NCBI RefSeq assembly: GCF_002843175.1
Contig: NZ_PJEO01000004.1
Coordinates: 1 to 64,000 of the forward strand
Length of the DNA: 64,000 bases
Source: Confluentibacter flavum
GTDB lineage: Bacteria > Bacteroidota > Bacteroidia > Flavobacteriales > Flavobacteriaceae
Direction: 5' to 3'
The translations under genes were made by a program, and so were the position numbers. Below, in pieces: positions 1 to 8,656 of this stretch (position 1 is the first letter of the stretch; the number at the start of each line of letters is the position of its first letter). The notes beneath the pieces were generated by a model. It made no database searches, was not told the origin of the DNA, and saw nothing but the letters and a program-made list of their open reading frames with translations.

Positions 1-1030
1 TAACGTGAGTTCGACGTAAAAAAGTTGATTTATTTATAATAAAAAAGCGAAAAATTTAGTAAATTAAAGTTCTGAATTTCAATTATATAACTAAATATTT
101 CGCTATGATTTCCGATTCTAAAATTACTGAAATTTTCTGTTCTATTGATGATTTTTGTCTTGAATTTGTCCCTTTTTGGCAAAAAAGCCTACTGGCCAAT
201 GGAAAAAAGCGCACCAGAGCTTCAAAAATGGGCCTCTCTGAAGTAATGACCATTCAAGTGCTTTTCCATTTATCCGGGTATAAAACCTTCAAGGATTTTT
301 ATATAGGCTATGTCTCAAAACATCTAACCAGTTATTTTCCAAACCTGGTATCCTATAATCGTATGGTGGAACTCAAAGGGCAAAGCTTTATGCCCCTGGC
401 TATTTACCTCAAAGTTTGTGGATTGGCAAATTGTACGGGGATTAGTTTTATAGATTCTACGCCCCTAAGGGTTTGTGACAAGCGAAGAATTAACCAACAT
501 AGGGTATTCAAGGATTTGGCACAAAGGGGACAATGTTCCCTGGGTTGGTTCTATGGTTTCAAATTGCACATAATCACCAATGACCAAGGCGGTATCATTG
601 ATTTTATGATAACTAAAGGCAATGTGGATGATAGAAAACCTTTACGCTTCAAAGCCTTTGTTAAAAAGCTGTTTGGGAAGCTCTTTGGTGACAAAGGCTA
701 CATCTCCAAAGATCTATTTACTGAGTTGTTCTATAATGGAGTGCATCTGGTAACCAAGCTTAAAAAGAACATGAAAACAAAACTATTGACCCCTGTGCAA
801 GATGCTTATCATTTAAGAAAAAGGGCCATTATCGAAACTATTTTTGACCAACTCAAGAACATTTGCCAAGTTGAACATTCTAGACATAGAAGCGTAACCA
901 ACTACTTCAATAATATTTTTGCCTCACTTATTGCCTATAATTTTAAAGATAGAAAACCTTCTTTAAAAAACAACTTCGTCGATACAAAGCAACTGTATTT
1001 AACTTTATAATTACATCGAACTCACGTTAA
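1..1030 (+). mobile_element. IS982-family insertion sequence
   Basis: The element has near-perfect terminal inverted repeats. Bases 1-19 read TAACGTGAGTTCGACGTAA, and the reverse complement of 1011-1029 differs at one base. A single transposase gene fills the interior. Total length of about 1.03 kb is normal for IS982. The left end coincides with the first base of the window, so the element might begin one base earlier and the target-site duplication cannot be checked. It is probably intact and mobile, because the reading frame is uninterrupted and both ends are present. Confidence 0.88.
105..1010 (+). CDS. IS982-family transposase
   Basis: A 301-residue DDE transposase that would catalyse movement of the surrounding insertion sequence. 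Recognisable family segments are FIDSTPLRVCDKRR near residue 115 (first Asp), the stretch GWFYGFKLHIITN, the NVDDRKPL block, LFGDKGYIS near residue 195 (second Asp) and the conserved C-terminal segment KRAIIETIFDQLKN (Glu). It then ends with the EHSRHRS and LIAYNF motifs typical of the family. The length is full for IS982 and there is no frameshift. It is the only gene between the terminal inverted repeats and starts about 100 bp inside the left end. Confidence 0.92.
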   Translation: MISDSKITEIFCSIDDFCLEFVPFWQKSLLANGKKRTRASKMGLSEVMTIQVLFHLSGYKTFKDFYIGYVSKHLTSYFPNLVSYNRMVELKGQSFMPLAIYLKVCGLANCTGISFIDSTPLRVCDKRRINQHRVFKDLAQRGQCSLGWFYGFKLHIITNDQGGIIDFMITKGNVDDRKPLRFKAFVKKLFGKLFGDKGYISKDLFTELFYNGVHLVTKLKKNMKTKLLTPVQDAYHLRKRAIIETIFDQLKNICQVEHSRHRSVTNYFNNIFASLIAYNFKDRKPSLKNNFVDTKQLYLTL

Positions 1031-1070
1031 CTTAATTATTTAATGACGGTTAATAGTTTAAGTGATTATT

Positions 1071-2039
1071 TTACTTCTTAAAAATAGCATACACCGGAAA
1101 GTGATCACTATAACCCCCAGTGTATTTTTTACCAGCATAGGTTCTAAAAGGAGAGCCTTTATAATGACCTCTATAAGTCTTTAAGAAATCATCATCAAAA
1201 ATATTGGCTTTAAAAAACTCAAACTGGTTTTCTGAGCTTTTAAAAAAATTAAAGGAAAGGATGATTTGGTCAAACAAATTCCATTTTCTATTGTGTATGG
1301 TCGAGCCCCTACTAAAAGAACGAATCGTTTCCATAGGGTTGTGCAGTTGGTTGGTCTCAACTAAGGCTCTAATACTGTCGCTAAAGGGTTCATCATTAAA
1401 ATCGCCCATAACAACAATTTTAGCATCGACATCCCCTGTTCTTAAAAACTGTATAATCTCACTCACTTTATGGCTAGAAGCCATCCGTTTGTACTCGGTT
1501 TCTTTTTCGCCTTCGCGTCTGGATGACCAATGGTTTATAATTAAGTGAATTTTTTCTCCATCTAATAATCCACTCACCAATAAAATGTCTCGGGTAAAGC
1601 CTAAATGACCCTGGTCATTAACTAAGTCTATTGAAAACGTTTCAGAATGTGTTACTTTAAAAACGGTTCTGTCATAAATGAATGCCACATCAATACCACG
1701 TTCGTCTAAAGAGTTGTAATGAATATAATTATAGTTGCAGCCTTCAAGGTTTGGTTGGCTAATAAGGTCTTTAATAACTTTGGCGTTTTCAATTTCTGCC
1801 AACCCAACCAAAGCGGGGTGTTTTCCTGTTTCGAGCCTACCAATATTTGAAATGGCAAAACTTAGTTTTCTAAGCTTATTTTCATACCGTTGATACGTCC
1901 ATTTTTTTACAGAATTAGACGTGTAATCGTTGTCATTAGTTCGCTGGTCATCATAAACATCAAATAGGTTTTCACAATTATAAAATGCCAGGGTTTGCAT
2001 ATCGTTCCTTACTAAAATGTCTTCCAATGAATCTGTCAT
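1071..2039 (-). CDS. Endonuclease/exonuclease/phosphatase family protein
   Basis: A 322-residue protein of the EEP (DNase I-like) fold, which hydrolyses phosphodiester or phosphomonoester bonds using a divalent metal. Visible motifs in order are FYNCENLFD (metal Asn), LAEIEN (metal Glu), DERGIDVAFIYD, INHWSSR (catalytic His), VVMGDFNDEP (Asp/Asn) and the terminal GYSDHFPVYA (Asp-His). No signal peptide or membrane segment is visible, so a cytoplasmic role is likely. The exact substrate cannot be inferred. An internal Met (complement of 1998-2000) just before the first motif is an alternative start. The gene is divergent from hflX, and a candidate -7 box TATTTTTG (complement of 2056-2063) lies upstream. 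Confidence 0.85.
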   Translation of the reverse strand: MTDSLEDILVRNDMQTLAFYNCENLFDVYDDQRTNDNDYTSNSVKKWTYQRYENKLRKLSFAISNIGRLETGKHPALVGLAEIENAKVIKDLISQPNLEGCNYNYIHYNSLDERGIDVAFIYDRTVFKVTHSETFSIDLVNDQGHLGFTRDILLVSGLLDGEKIHLIINHWSSRREGEKETEYKRMASSHKVSEIIQFLRTGDVDAKIVVMGDFNDEPFSDSIRALVETNQLHNPMETIRSFSRGSTIHNRKWNLFDQIILSFNFFKSSENQFEFFKANIFDDDFLKTYRGHYKGSPFRTYAGKKYTGGYSDHFPVYAIFKK

Positions 2040-2089
2040 AAATACAAATAAACCCCAAAAATATAAAAATTAAAATGGCTGTAATTATG

Positions 2090-2097
2090 TAACTTTG
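2090..2097 (+). promoter_or_regulatory. Candidate -7 box for hflX
   Basis: TAACTTTG fits the Bacteroidota housekeeping -7 consensus TANNTTTG and lies 17 bp before the hflX ATG. No convincing -33 TTG was found at the usual distance. Confidence 0.45.
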
Positions 2098-2113
2098 TAC
2101 ATTAAATTTTTTT

Positions 2114-3331
2114 ATGTTAGAAAAGAAAGATATTACTTTAGAAAGAGCTGTTTTAATAGGGATTGTTACTAAAAATCAAGATGAAGATAAATCTAAGGAA
2201 TATTTAGATGAGTTGGAGTTTTTAACATTTACTGCTGGTGGCTATGCCGTAAAACGCTTTACGCAAAAGATGGACATGCCCAACCCTAAAACCTTTATGG
2301 GAACCGGTAAAATTGAAGAAATAAAGCAATATATTGACGACAATGATATTGGAACCGCCATTTTTGATGATGAACTCTCGTCTGCGCAAGAACGAAACAT
2401 CAGTAAAATTCTTAATTGCAAAGTATTGGATAGAACTAATTTAATACTCGATATTTTTGCTCAACGTGCCCAAACCAGTTATGCTAGAACACAAGTGGAA
2501 TTAGCGCAATGTGAATATTTATTGCCGCGATTAAGGGGTATGTGGACGCATCTTGAGCGACAAAAAGGAGGTATTGGTATGCGTGGTCCCGGTGAAACCG
2601 AAATAGAAACGGATAGACGTATAGTACGTGATAAAATTTCCCTTCTAAAAGAACGTATTAAAACAATAGACAAACAAATGTCTGTACAGCGTGGTAATCG
2701 TGGAGCAATGGTAAGAGTTGCTCTGGTTGGTTACACTAATGTTGGTAAATCTACTTTAATGAACGTGATTAGTAAAAGCGAAGTATTCGCCGAAAACAAA
2801 CTGTTCGCCACATTAGATACTACCGTGAGAAAAGTGGTGATTCAAAATTTGCCATTTTTGTTAAGCGATACCGTTGGGTTTATTAGAAAATTGCCTACCC
2901 AATTGGTAGAAAGTTTTAAAAGTACACTTGATGAAGTTAGGGAAGCCGATTTATTACTTCATGTAGTTGATATTTCGCATCCTAATTTTGAAGAACATAT
3001 AGAATCTGTCAACAAGATTTTAGGAGAAATTAAAAGCAATGATAAGCCCACCATTATGGTGTTCAACAAGATTGACGCCTATGAAGCGGAACCTTTTGAT
3101 AAAGAAGATTTGACCGTAGAGAGAACAAAAGCCAATTATAGTTTAGACGAATGGAAACGTACTTGGATGGGCAGGGTAGGCAGAAACAATGCCTTATTTA
3201 TTTCGGCATTGAACAAACAAAATTTAGAAGATTTTAAAAAGAGGGTTTATGATGAAGTTCGAGAAATCCATGTAACTCGTTTTCCTTATAACAAGTTTTT
3301 GTATCCTGATTATGACGAATCTCAAGAATAA
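2114..3331 (+). CDS. hflX: GTPase HflX
   Basis: HflX is a translation-factor-class GTPase that binds the 50S subunit and splits stalled or stress-idled ribosomes. The 405-residue product shows the HflX N-terminal domain, the hallmark segment GGIGMRGPGETEIETDRR near residue 155, and a G domain with G1 GYTNVGKSTL (about 206-215), G3 DTVGFIRKLP, G4 NKID and G5 SALN. Length and order match the family. It is transcribed alone, with a candidate promoter just upstream and a strong intrinsic terminator directly after the stop codon. Confidence 0.95.
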   Translation: MLEKKDITLERAVLIGIVTKNQDEDKSKEYLDELEFLTFTAGGYAVKRFTQKMDMPNPKTFMGTGKIEEIKQYIDDNDIGTAIFDDELSSAQERNISKILNCKVLDRTNLILDIFAQRAQTSYARTQVELAQCEYLLPRLRGMWTHLERQKGGIGMRGPGETEIETDRRIVRDKISLLKERIKTIDKQMSVQRGNRGAMVRVALVGYTNVGKSTLMNVISKSEVFAENKLFATLDTTVRKVVIQNLPFLLSDTVGFIRKLPTQLVESFKSTLDEVREADLLLHVVDISHPNFEEHIESVNKILGEIKSNDKPTIMVFNKIDAYEAEPFDKEDLTVERTKANYSLDEWKRTWMGRVGRNNALFISALNKQNLEDFKKRVYDEVREIHVTRFPYNKFLYPDYDESQE

Positions 3332-3361
3332 AAAAACGCTTCTGAAAAGAAGCGTTTTTTT
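3331..3361. terminator. Bidirectional terminator between hflX and exbD
   Basis: Perfect hairpin CGCTTCT (3337-3343), loop GAAA, AGAAGCG (3348-3354), flanked by an A-run on the left and seven T on the right. It can therefore stop transcripts of hflX and of the convergent exbD operon. Confidence 0.85.
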
Positions 3362-3381
3362 GTGTATGATAACAGAGATTA

Positions 3382-3864
3382 CTATTCAGCATTTGCTGAC
3401 ACATCACCTGTTCCTGTAGTATAGTTTATTTTTAAAGCATTGGCTTTTCTTAGCTCTTGCTTAACATCACCAACGATACCCATATTAGATTTTTTATCAA
3501 CCTTTAAGGATACTGTTATAAAAGGAACAAGTTCTTCTCTTAAAGCAGCTCTTTCTTGGTTTATAAAAGGGACTATTTCGCTTACATCAGCAAAGTCATC
3601 ATTTAACTGTATTCTGGCTTCTGTACCAAATTTAGAAGCATAATTGTCGCTAGGTTTTCCAATATAAATATAACTTATTGGATTCTTCTTATCTAGTTTT
3701 TCTACTTGATTTGCTAATGGTAAAATATTAGCTATTTTAAGAGTGTTCTCTCTCATTACCGTAGCCACCATGAAGAAGAATAACAACATGAATACAATAT
3801 CAGGCAATGCTGCTGTATTAACTGGAGGCAAACCCCCATCCTTTTTTTTATTAAATTTTGCCAT
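3382..3864 (-). CDS. ExbD/TolR-family protein (second copy)
   Basis: A 160-residue biopolymer-transport protein. ExbD-type subunits sit in the pore of a TolQ/ExbB pentamer and pass proton-motive force to TonB- or Tol-like partners. One transmembrane helix near residues 20-40 carries the essential Asp (LPDIVFMLLFFFMV), followed by a periplasmic domain. It is the last gene of a four-gene minus-strand cluster, 29 bp after another exbD. Two unequal ExbD subunits next to one ExbB are common in Bacteroidota. The preceding ExbD differs in its periplasmic domain, so the two are not simple duplicates. Confidence 0.88.
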   Translation of the reverse strand: MAKFNKKKDGGLPPVNTAALPDIVFMLLFFFMVATVMRENTLKIANILPLANQVEKLDKKNPISYIYIGKPSDNYASKFGTEARIQLNDDFADVSEIVPFINQERAALREELVPFITVSLKVDKKSNMGIVGDVKQELRKANALKINYTTGTGDVSANAE

Positions 3865-3893
3865 AATTGTTGTTTTTTTCTAAATGAAAGTTA

Positions 3894-4505
3894 TTATTGT
3901 ACTTCAGATAATTTTTGAGGAATCTCTAATTGTATCTGCTCAATAACTTCTTTTAACTTAGTTTTATTACCCCCCCATCTTACATCATCATGCTTAGCCT
4001 GCATTTCAATAAAATTCATATTAGGAAATCCTTTTTGTGCTCCTATCTCAAGAGCCCTTCTATTCCTTAATTCATTGTAAGCTGCTACCAATTCATTTTG
4101 AACCGATATGTATGCCGCATAAGATGTTTGTCTTTCATTTTTTAAAGAGATTACTGCTTTATCTGTTGGGTTGTCTGAAGACGCTGGGTCTCTTTTGCCC
4201 TTACAAAAACTACAAGTACCATCACCATTATTATCCAAAAACTCAATGGCAGCTGCTCTTAAATCTTTAATTTCCATAAGATTATCTTCTACTAACAATT
4301 GGTCATTATTATTAAGCGATACAGTAAAAATGTTTTTTTGTCTAATAATAGGAGGTTCTGTTTCGCTATCATCAATAGGAGGCAGTTTTCTGCTAATCCC
4401 TGAATCTTTAGGTATGGTTGTAGTAACCAAGAAAAATATTAATAATAGGAAGGCAATGTCGGCCATTGAGCCTGCATTAACTTCGGGTGCTGCTCTTTTT
4501 GCCAT
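3894..4505 (-). CDS. ExbD/TolR-family protein with Cys-containing insert
   Basis: A 203-residue ExbD subunit with the N-terminal helix and pore Asp (GSMADIAFLLLIFFLVTT). It is longer than a standard ExbD (about 140). The extra length includes a segment near residues 95-115 with CSFC followed by a charged Ser/Pro-rich stretch, and a C-terminal extension. The CxxC pair in a periplasmic domain could form a disulfide. It lies 2 bp from the stop of the preceding 142-residue membrane protein gene, so it is almost certainly co-transcribed and translationally linked. Confidence 0.87.
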   Translation of the reverse strand: MAKRAAPEVNAGSMADIAFLLLIFFLVTTTIPKDSGISRKLPPIDDSETEPPIIRQKNIFTVSLNNNDQLLVEDNLMEIKDLRAAAIEFLDNNGDGTCSFCKGKRDPASSDNPTDKAVISLKNERQTSYAAYISVQNELVAAYNELRNRRALEIGAQKGFPNMNFIEMQAKHDDVRWGGNKTKLKEVIEQIQLEIPQKLSEVQ

Positions 4506-4507
4506 AA

Positions 4508-4936
4508 TTATTTAGATATTTTTTTAAATCCAGAAAAGACCATAGATGCTATTGCCAAAAACCCTAAAATATAAAAAGCAATTAAACCTGCCCCTACGTT
4601 TTTAGATATGGCTTCTGTAATACCTAATCCTTTACTGTTAAATGGTGTTAAGTCTAAATCTGTGCCGGATGATAAAACATATGATATAAGAATAACTGCT
4701 ATAAATGCACCAACAGACATTAACGTCTTTTTGATATTTCCAGAGAACAATCCTTTTATCACATAAATTAAAACCAGTATAAGTACAATTGCTAAAATTA
4801 CATAAGCAACCATTAGCATATTTCCACTCATATTTATTGCAGTAGCCTCATCTCCTGATATAATCACTAAAGCAAGTCCTGCCCCAATGACACTAAGAAT
4901 GATCGCTACAATCTTTAATATTTTATGTAAATCCAT
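4508..4936 (-). CDS. Membrane protein of the TolQ/ExbD cluster, unknown function
   Basis: A 142-residue protein with four hydrophobic stretches (about residues 8-25, 38-60, 75-92, 113-135) and little soluble sequence. It is wedged between the exbB/tolQ gene (21 bp upstream) and the first exbD (2 bp downstream). That position argues for a role with the proton channel, as an accessory or scaffolding membrane subunit. I do not recognise a named family. Confidence 0.75.
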   Translation of the reverse strand: MDLHKILKIVAIILSVIGAGLALVIISGDEATAINMSGNMLMVAYVILAIVLILVLIYVIKGLFSGNIKKTLMSVGAFIAVILISYVLSSGTDLDLTPFNSKGLGITEAISKNVGAGLIAFYILGFLAIASMVFSGFKKISK

Positions 4937-4957
4937 AAATTTATTTTTTTATAATGA

Positions 4958-5731
4958 TTACTTCTTTTGTCTGATTAACAAATCCATTAACGTGATAGAA
5001 GCATCTTCCATGTCGTTAACAATGCTATCAATTTTTGCAATGATGTAATTGTAAAATATTTGAAGTATAATGGCAACAATAAGTCCAAATACTGTAGTTA
5101 AAAGGGCAATTTTAATACCACCTGCTACCAAAGCTGGGTTCATATCTCCTGCTGCTTCAATTTTATCGAATGCATCAATCATCCCTATTACTGTACCCAT
5201 GAATCCAAGCATCGGTGCTAATGCGATGAATAATGAAATCCAAGACACGTTTTTCTCTAATTGTCCCATTTGAACACCACCGTAAGCTACAACAGCCTTT
5301 TCAGCAGCATCTAAACCTTCGTCGGTTCTGTCTAAACCTTGATAGTAAATAGAGGCAATAGGGCCTTTGGTGTTTCTACAAACTTCTTTTGCGGCTTCTA
5401 CACCACCAGAAGCTAAAGCATCTTCTACATCTTGGGTTAATTTTTTTGTGTTAGTTGTAGAAAGGTTTAAAAAGATAATTCTCTCTATAGCAATAGCTAA
5501 ACCAAGAATTAAACATAATAATACAATCCCCATGAATCCTGGGCCTCCTTCAATAAACCTCTTTTTTAATTCTTGATGAAATCCCAACGTTTCTTCGGCA
5601 GGAGGGTCATCTTGTGTTACACTAGCTACGGTGGTTAGAGCTGCGCTAGTAGTTGCAGTAGTTGCATTAACAGTTCCAAAAGCCATCATTCCTGATATGG
5701 CAAGGATAGAAAATAATCTTTTCATGTTCAA
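4958..5731 (-). CDS. MotA/TolQ/ExbB proton channel family protein
   Basis: A 257-residue ExbB/TolQ-type channel subunit. It has an N-terminal signal-like segment with an Ala/Thr-rich stretch, then a first membrane helix (GPGFMGIVLLCLILGLAIAI, about 68-87). A cytoplasmic loop is followed by two helices carrying the family block APMLGFMGTVIGMIDAF and the LLTTVFGLIVAIILQI segment. It would form the proton-driven pentamer with the two downstream ExbD proteins. It is the first gene of the cluster. A tRNA-Ser gene lies immediately upstream on the same strand. Confidence 0.9.
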   Translation of the reverse strand: MNMKRLFSILAISGMMAFGTVNATTATTSAALTTVASVTQDDPPAEETLGFHQELKKRFIEGGPGFMGIVLLCLILGLAIAIERIIFLNLSTTNTKKLTQDVEDALASGGVEAAKEVCRNTKGPIASIYYQGLDRTDEGLDAAEKAVVAYGGVQMGQLEKNVSWISLFIALAPMLGFMGTVIGMIDAFDKIEAAGDMNPALVAGGIKIALLTTVFGLIVAIILQIFYNYIIAKIDSIVNDMEDASITLMDLLIRQKK

Positions 5732-5797
5732 ATCTTGATTTATTAGTTAAAGTGTTAAAGATATAAAAAAAATACGTTAAAAAAATAAAAATATCAG

Positions 5798-5885
5798 CAG
5801 AGAGGAAGGGATTCGAACCCTCGATACGCTTTTGGCGTATACACACTTTCCAGGCGTGCGCCTTCGACCACTCGGCCACCTCTCT
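5798..5885 (-). tRNA. tRNA-Ser (GGA anticodon)
   Basis: On the minus strand the sequence folds as a long-variable-arm tRNA of 88 nt. The acceptor stem is AGAGAGG with CCTCTCT and a G discriminator, the D-arm contains GGCCGAGTGGTCGA, and the T-arm contains GGTTCGAATCC. The anticodon loop CTGGAAA places anticodon GGA at the complement of 5849-5851. The extended variable arm (TACGCCAAAAGCGTA) is typical of serine tRNAs. CCA is not encoded. Confidence 0.95.
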
Positions 5886-5959
5886 TTATTCTGAGAATTT
5901 TATTTTAGGCAGGCAAATAACAAAAAAATTGTTAAATGCTAAAACTTTAAAAGTTAATT

Positions 5960-6991
5960 TTATGACAATTCTCCTCGTAACGACATTTCATAGTTTGTTT
6001 TGAACTCTTCATAGGAAAATCCACCTTCCAACATATGCATAAGTTTGCAAATAGCAGATTCTGTCGTCATGTCCCTTCCTGAAATAATCCCTATCTCTTT
6101 AAGTTGACTACTGGTCTCATATTGCCCCATATTAACGCTGCCACCAATACATTGGGTTATGTTAATAATATATATTCCTTTTAAAATAGCTTCCTTTAAT
6201 AAATTGATAAACCAAGTTTCCGTCATGCAGTTTCCAGCACCAAATGTTTCTAAAATAACACCTTTTAATTGCGGCGTGTTTAATATGGTTTTTAAAAACA
6301 CTTCGGTTATTCCAGGGAATAGTTTGATTAGTGCGATATTGGTATGTAATGTTTTATGAACTTTTAAAGGATGGGTCACATTTGGTTTCCATAAATAGGG
6401 ATAGTTAATTTTTAAATGAACCCCAGATTCTGCTAACTCTGGATAATTTGAAGATGCAAAAGCTTCAAAGTTTTCAGCATTAATCTTGGTGGTTCTATTG
6501 GCTCTATATAATTTATATTCAAAATATAAACAGACTTCAGTAATTACGGGTTTGTCCTCATTTTTTAAAGATGCTAGTTGAACGGATGTAATTAAGTTTT
6601 CCTTGGCATCGGTGCGTAAATCTCCAATAGGTAATTGGGAACCAGTAAAAATAACAGGTTTGGATAAATTCTCTAGCATAAAGCTTAGTGCAGAGGATGT
6701 ATAACTCATAGTATCGCTTCCATGTAATATTACAAAGCCATCAAACGTATGGTAATGGGATTCTATGATGTCTGAAATTTGCACCCAATGATTGGGGTTC
6801 ATGTTACTAGAATCTATGGGGTTTTTAAATGAAAATGTATTGATATTGCAATCTAATTGTTCTAACTCTGGAATTTTATCCAAAAGATTTTTAAAATCGA
6901 AAACACGCAACGAGCCAGTTTCAGGATCTCGTATCATGCCTATGGTGCCTCCCGTATATATAAGTAATATGTTTGATTTGGTTTTATGCAT
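5960..6991 (-). CDS. ansA: Type I (cytoplasmic) L-asparaginase
   Basis: A 343-residue asparaginase that hydrolyses L-asparagine to aspartate and ammonia. The first catalytic Thr motif LLIYTGGTIGMI is at about residues 9-20, and the second site HGSDTMSYTSSALSF carries the Thr and Asp of the second triad. It then continues with the PVIFTGSQLPI block. No signal peptide is present, which fits the type I cytoplasmic enzyme. It begins 2 bp after the tatD stop, so the two are probably one transcript. Length is normal. Confidence 0.92.
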   Translation of the reverse strand: MHKTKSNILLIYTGGTIGMIRDPETGSLRVFDFKNLLDKIPELEQLDCNINTFSFKNPIDSSNMNPNHWVQISDIIESHYHTFDGFVILHGSDTMSYTSSALSFMLENLSKPVIFTGSQLPIGDLRTDAKENLITSVQLASLKNEDKPVITEVCLYFEYKLYRANRTTKINAENFEAFASSNYPELAESGVHLKINYPYLWKPNVTHPLKVHKTLHTNIALIKLFPGITEVFLKTILNTPQLKGVILETFGAGNCMTETWFINLLKEAILKGIYIINITQCIGGSVNMGQYETSSQLKEIGIISGRDMTTESAICKLMHMLEGGFSYEEFKTNYEMSLRGELS

Positions 6992-6993
6992 AC

Positions 6994-7761
6994 TTAAATT
7001 TTGAAAATGTCTTTAGAATTTTGAGTTGTAATGTCTGCTATTTCTTTTGAAGGCATATTATATAGTTGTGATAATTTTTCCAACACCTCTATGATATAAG
7101 CGCTCTCATTTCTTTTACCTCTAAATGGAACAGGTGCTAAATATGGCGAGTCTGTTTCTAAAACAATATGCTTCAAATTTATTTCATTTAAAAACTGGTC
7201 AATTTTTCCGTTCTTAAAAGTTATTACCCCACCTATACCCAATTTCATATTATAGGAAATGGCTTGGTTCGCTTGTTCAATTGTACCTGTGAAACAATGG
7301 AAAATTCCAAATAATTCATCACTCTTTTCAGTTTCTAAAACTTCAAAGATTTCATCGAAAGCTTCCCTGCAATGAATTACTATGGGTAACTTATATTTTT
7401 TAGCTAATTGAATTTGGTGTTTAAACGCTTCTTGCTGAATACCAAGTGTTGACTTATCCCAATACAAATCAATGCCAATTTCACCTACTGCATAAAATTT
7501 TCGTTTTGCGAGCATGGCTTCAACATACCTTAACTCGTCTTTATAATTATCTTTAACATGCGTTGGATGCAAGCCCATCATTAAAAAAATATTTTTGGGA
7601 TAATCCTTTTCAAGTAGAAGCATTGATTCTGTATATGTAGAATCGATGGCTGGAATAAAAAAACGTGAAACGCCTTCATTTAATGCACGAGTTATCATGG
7701 CATTTCTATCTTCATCAAAAGCGTCGCTGTATAAATGAGTATGCGTATCGGTAATTATCAT
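6994..7761 (-). CDS. tatD: TatD-family metal-dependent hydrolase
   Basis: A 255-residue TatD-type hydrolase (a DNase/deoxyribonuclease superfamily with a TIM-barrel fold). Metal ligands can be read off: TDTHTHLY (His7, His9), GEIGIDLYWD (Glu), IVIHCREAFDE (His), FHCFTG (His) and LETDSPYLAPVP (Asp). The C-terminal segment after PFRGKRNE is also typical. It precedes ansA by 2 bp, suggesting coupled expression. The precise substrate in bacteria of this group is not established from sequence. Confidence 0.92.
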   Translation of the reverse strand: MIITDTHTHLYSDAFDEDRNAMITRALNEGVSRFFIPAIDSTYTESMLLLEKDYPKNIFLMMGLHPTHVKDNYKDELRYVEAMLAKRKFYAVGEIGIDLYWDKSTLGIQQEAFKHQIQLAKKYKLPIVIHCREAFDEIFEVLETEKSDELFGIFHCFTGTIEQANQAISYNMKLGIGGVITFKNGKIDQFLNEINLKHIVLETDSPYLAPVPFRGKRNESAYIIEVLEKLSQLYNMPSKEIADITTQNSKDIFKI

Positions 7762-7775
7762 TCGGTAAAAATAAA

Positions 7776-7801
7776 AAAGTCACCATTAAATTGGCGACTT
7801 T
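7776..7801 (-). terminator. Terminator of the sigma/anti-sigma operon
   Basis: On the minus strand, AAAGTCGCC and GGTGACTTT form a hairpin (7777-7785 with 7793-7801) followed by TTTTTTATTTTT, downstream of the anti-sigma candidate gene. Confidence 0.75.
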
Positions 7802-7826
7802 CTCATTATCTATTTTATTGGTTATT

Positions 7827-8561
7827 TTAATCTAATTTTTTTATAAGTTTTTGAGCTTCGTCATAATCGTCTGCATCTTCTGGAATGGTTTTTAAAATTT
7901 CTAAACACGCATCGTAGTCTTTTTGTTTTAAATCACTTAATGCCAAATACCAAATAGCTTTGTTTTTATATGCCGATTGTCCTTTGCTCAAACTAGTTAA
8001 TAAACTTTCGGCCATTTCAAATTTGTTTAATTCTAAATTGGCTACAGCTCTATAAAATTGTAATTCAGCATTGTCTTTATCTATTAGCATTAAACTTCTA
8101 AAAGCTTCTTCCGCTTTAGCGAAATCTTTAGTATTAAAAGCATTTTCGGCTGTTTTTAACAAAGCATCTTGTTCGCCTCTAACGGTTAAACTAATGCTAT
8201 TATAATCTGCAAAATCTTCATAAACTGGACTTGAAAAATTATTAAACACGGTTATACCAATTAATAAAGCTACGGTTGCTGCCACAGCATATTGCCAAAT
8301 TTTAAAACGAATCACTTTTATAGGGGCATCTTGTTTTTCAAAATAAGTTTTTGAAATATTTTCTAAATTACTTTGAAATGCTGTTGAAGCTGCTTCGTTT
8401 TCAAATTTATGTTCTAAAAAAGAAGAAAGTTCTTTATAAGTATTGAAACTGTCGTTGAATTTTGAATCTGCTTTCAATTGTGTTTCAAAAGCGTTTTTTT
8501 CGGTTTCAGAAAGGTCTCCTAAAATATAATTTTCAAACAATATGTAATCTTGCTCTTTCAT
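7827..8561 (-). CDS. TPR membrane protein, probable anti-sigma factor
   Basis: A 244-residue protein with three visible parts. The cytoplasmic N-terminal region (1-85) begins MKEQDYILFENYILGDLSE, which resembles zinc-less anti-sigma domains in which an acidic helix is followed by a membrane anchor. A single transmembrane helix follows (about 88-108, QYAVAATVALLIGITVF). The periplasmic C-terminal part has two to three tetratricopeptide-like helices (about 130-235). It lies 95 bp downstream of an ECF sigma gene on the same strand, the usual order for a sigma/anti-sigma pair. The assignment as anti-sigma rests on topology and position rather than a clear ASD motif. The TPR part would be the sensor or partner-binding side. 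Confidence 0.7.
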   Translation of the reverse strand: MKEQDYILFENYILGDLSETEKNAFETQLKADSKFNDSFNTYKELSSFLEHKFENEAASTAFQSNLENISKTYFEKQDAPIKVIRFKIWQYAVAATVALLIGITVFNNFSSPVYEDFADYNSISLTVRGEQDALLKTAENAFNTKDFAKAEEAFRSLMLIDKDNAELQFYRAVANLELNKFEMAESLLTSLSKGQSAYKNKAIWYLALSDLKQKDYDACLEILKTIPEDADDYDEAQKLIKKLD

Positions 8562-8656
8562 GTGTTCAATTTTATTGTTTTTTAGCAGTCACATGCTACA
8601 TCTATTTAATCTTTTGTTATAGCATTAAAGATTTAGTTATAGATGTTTCATAATGG

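Noticed and set aside
5667-5879. A 70-codon minus-strand frame starting MAEWSKAHAWKV
   Set aside because: It is the translation of the tRNA-Ser gene and the start of the exbB upstream region, a common false gene.
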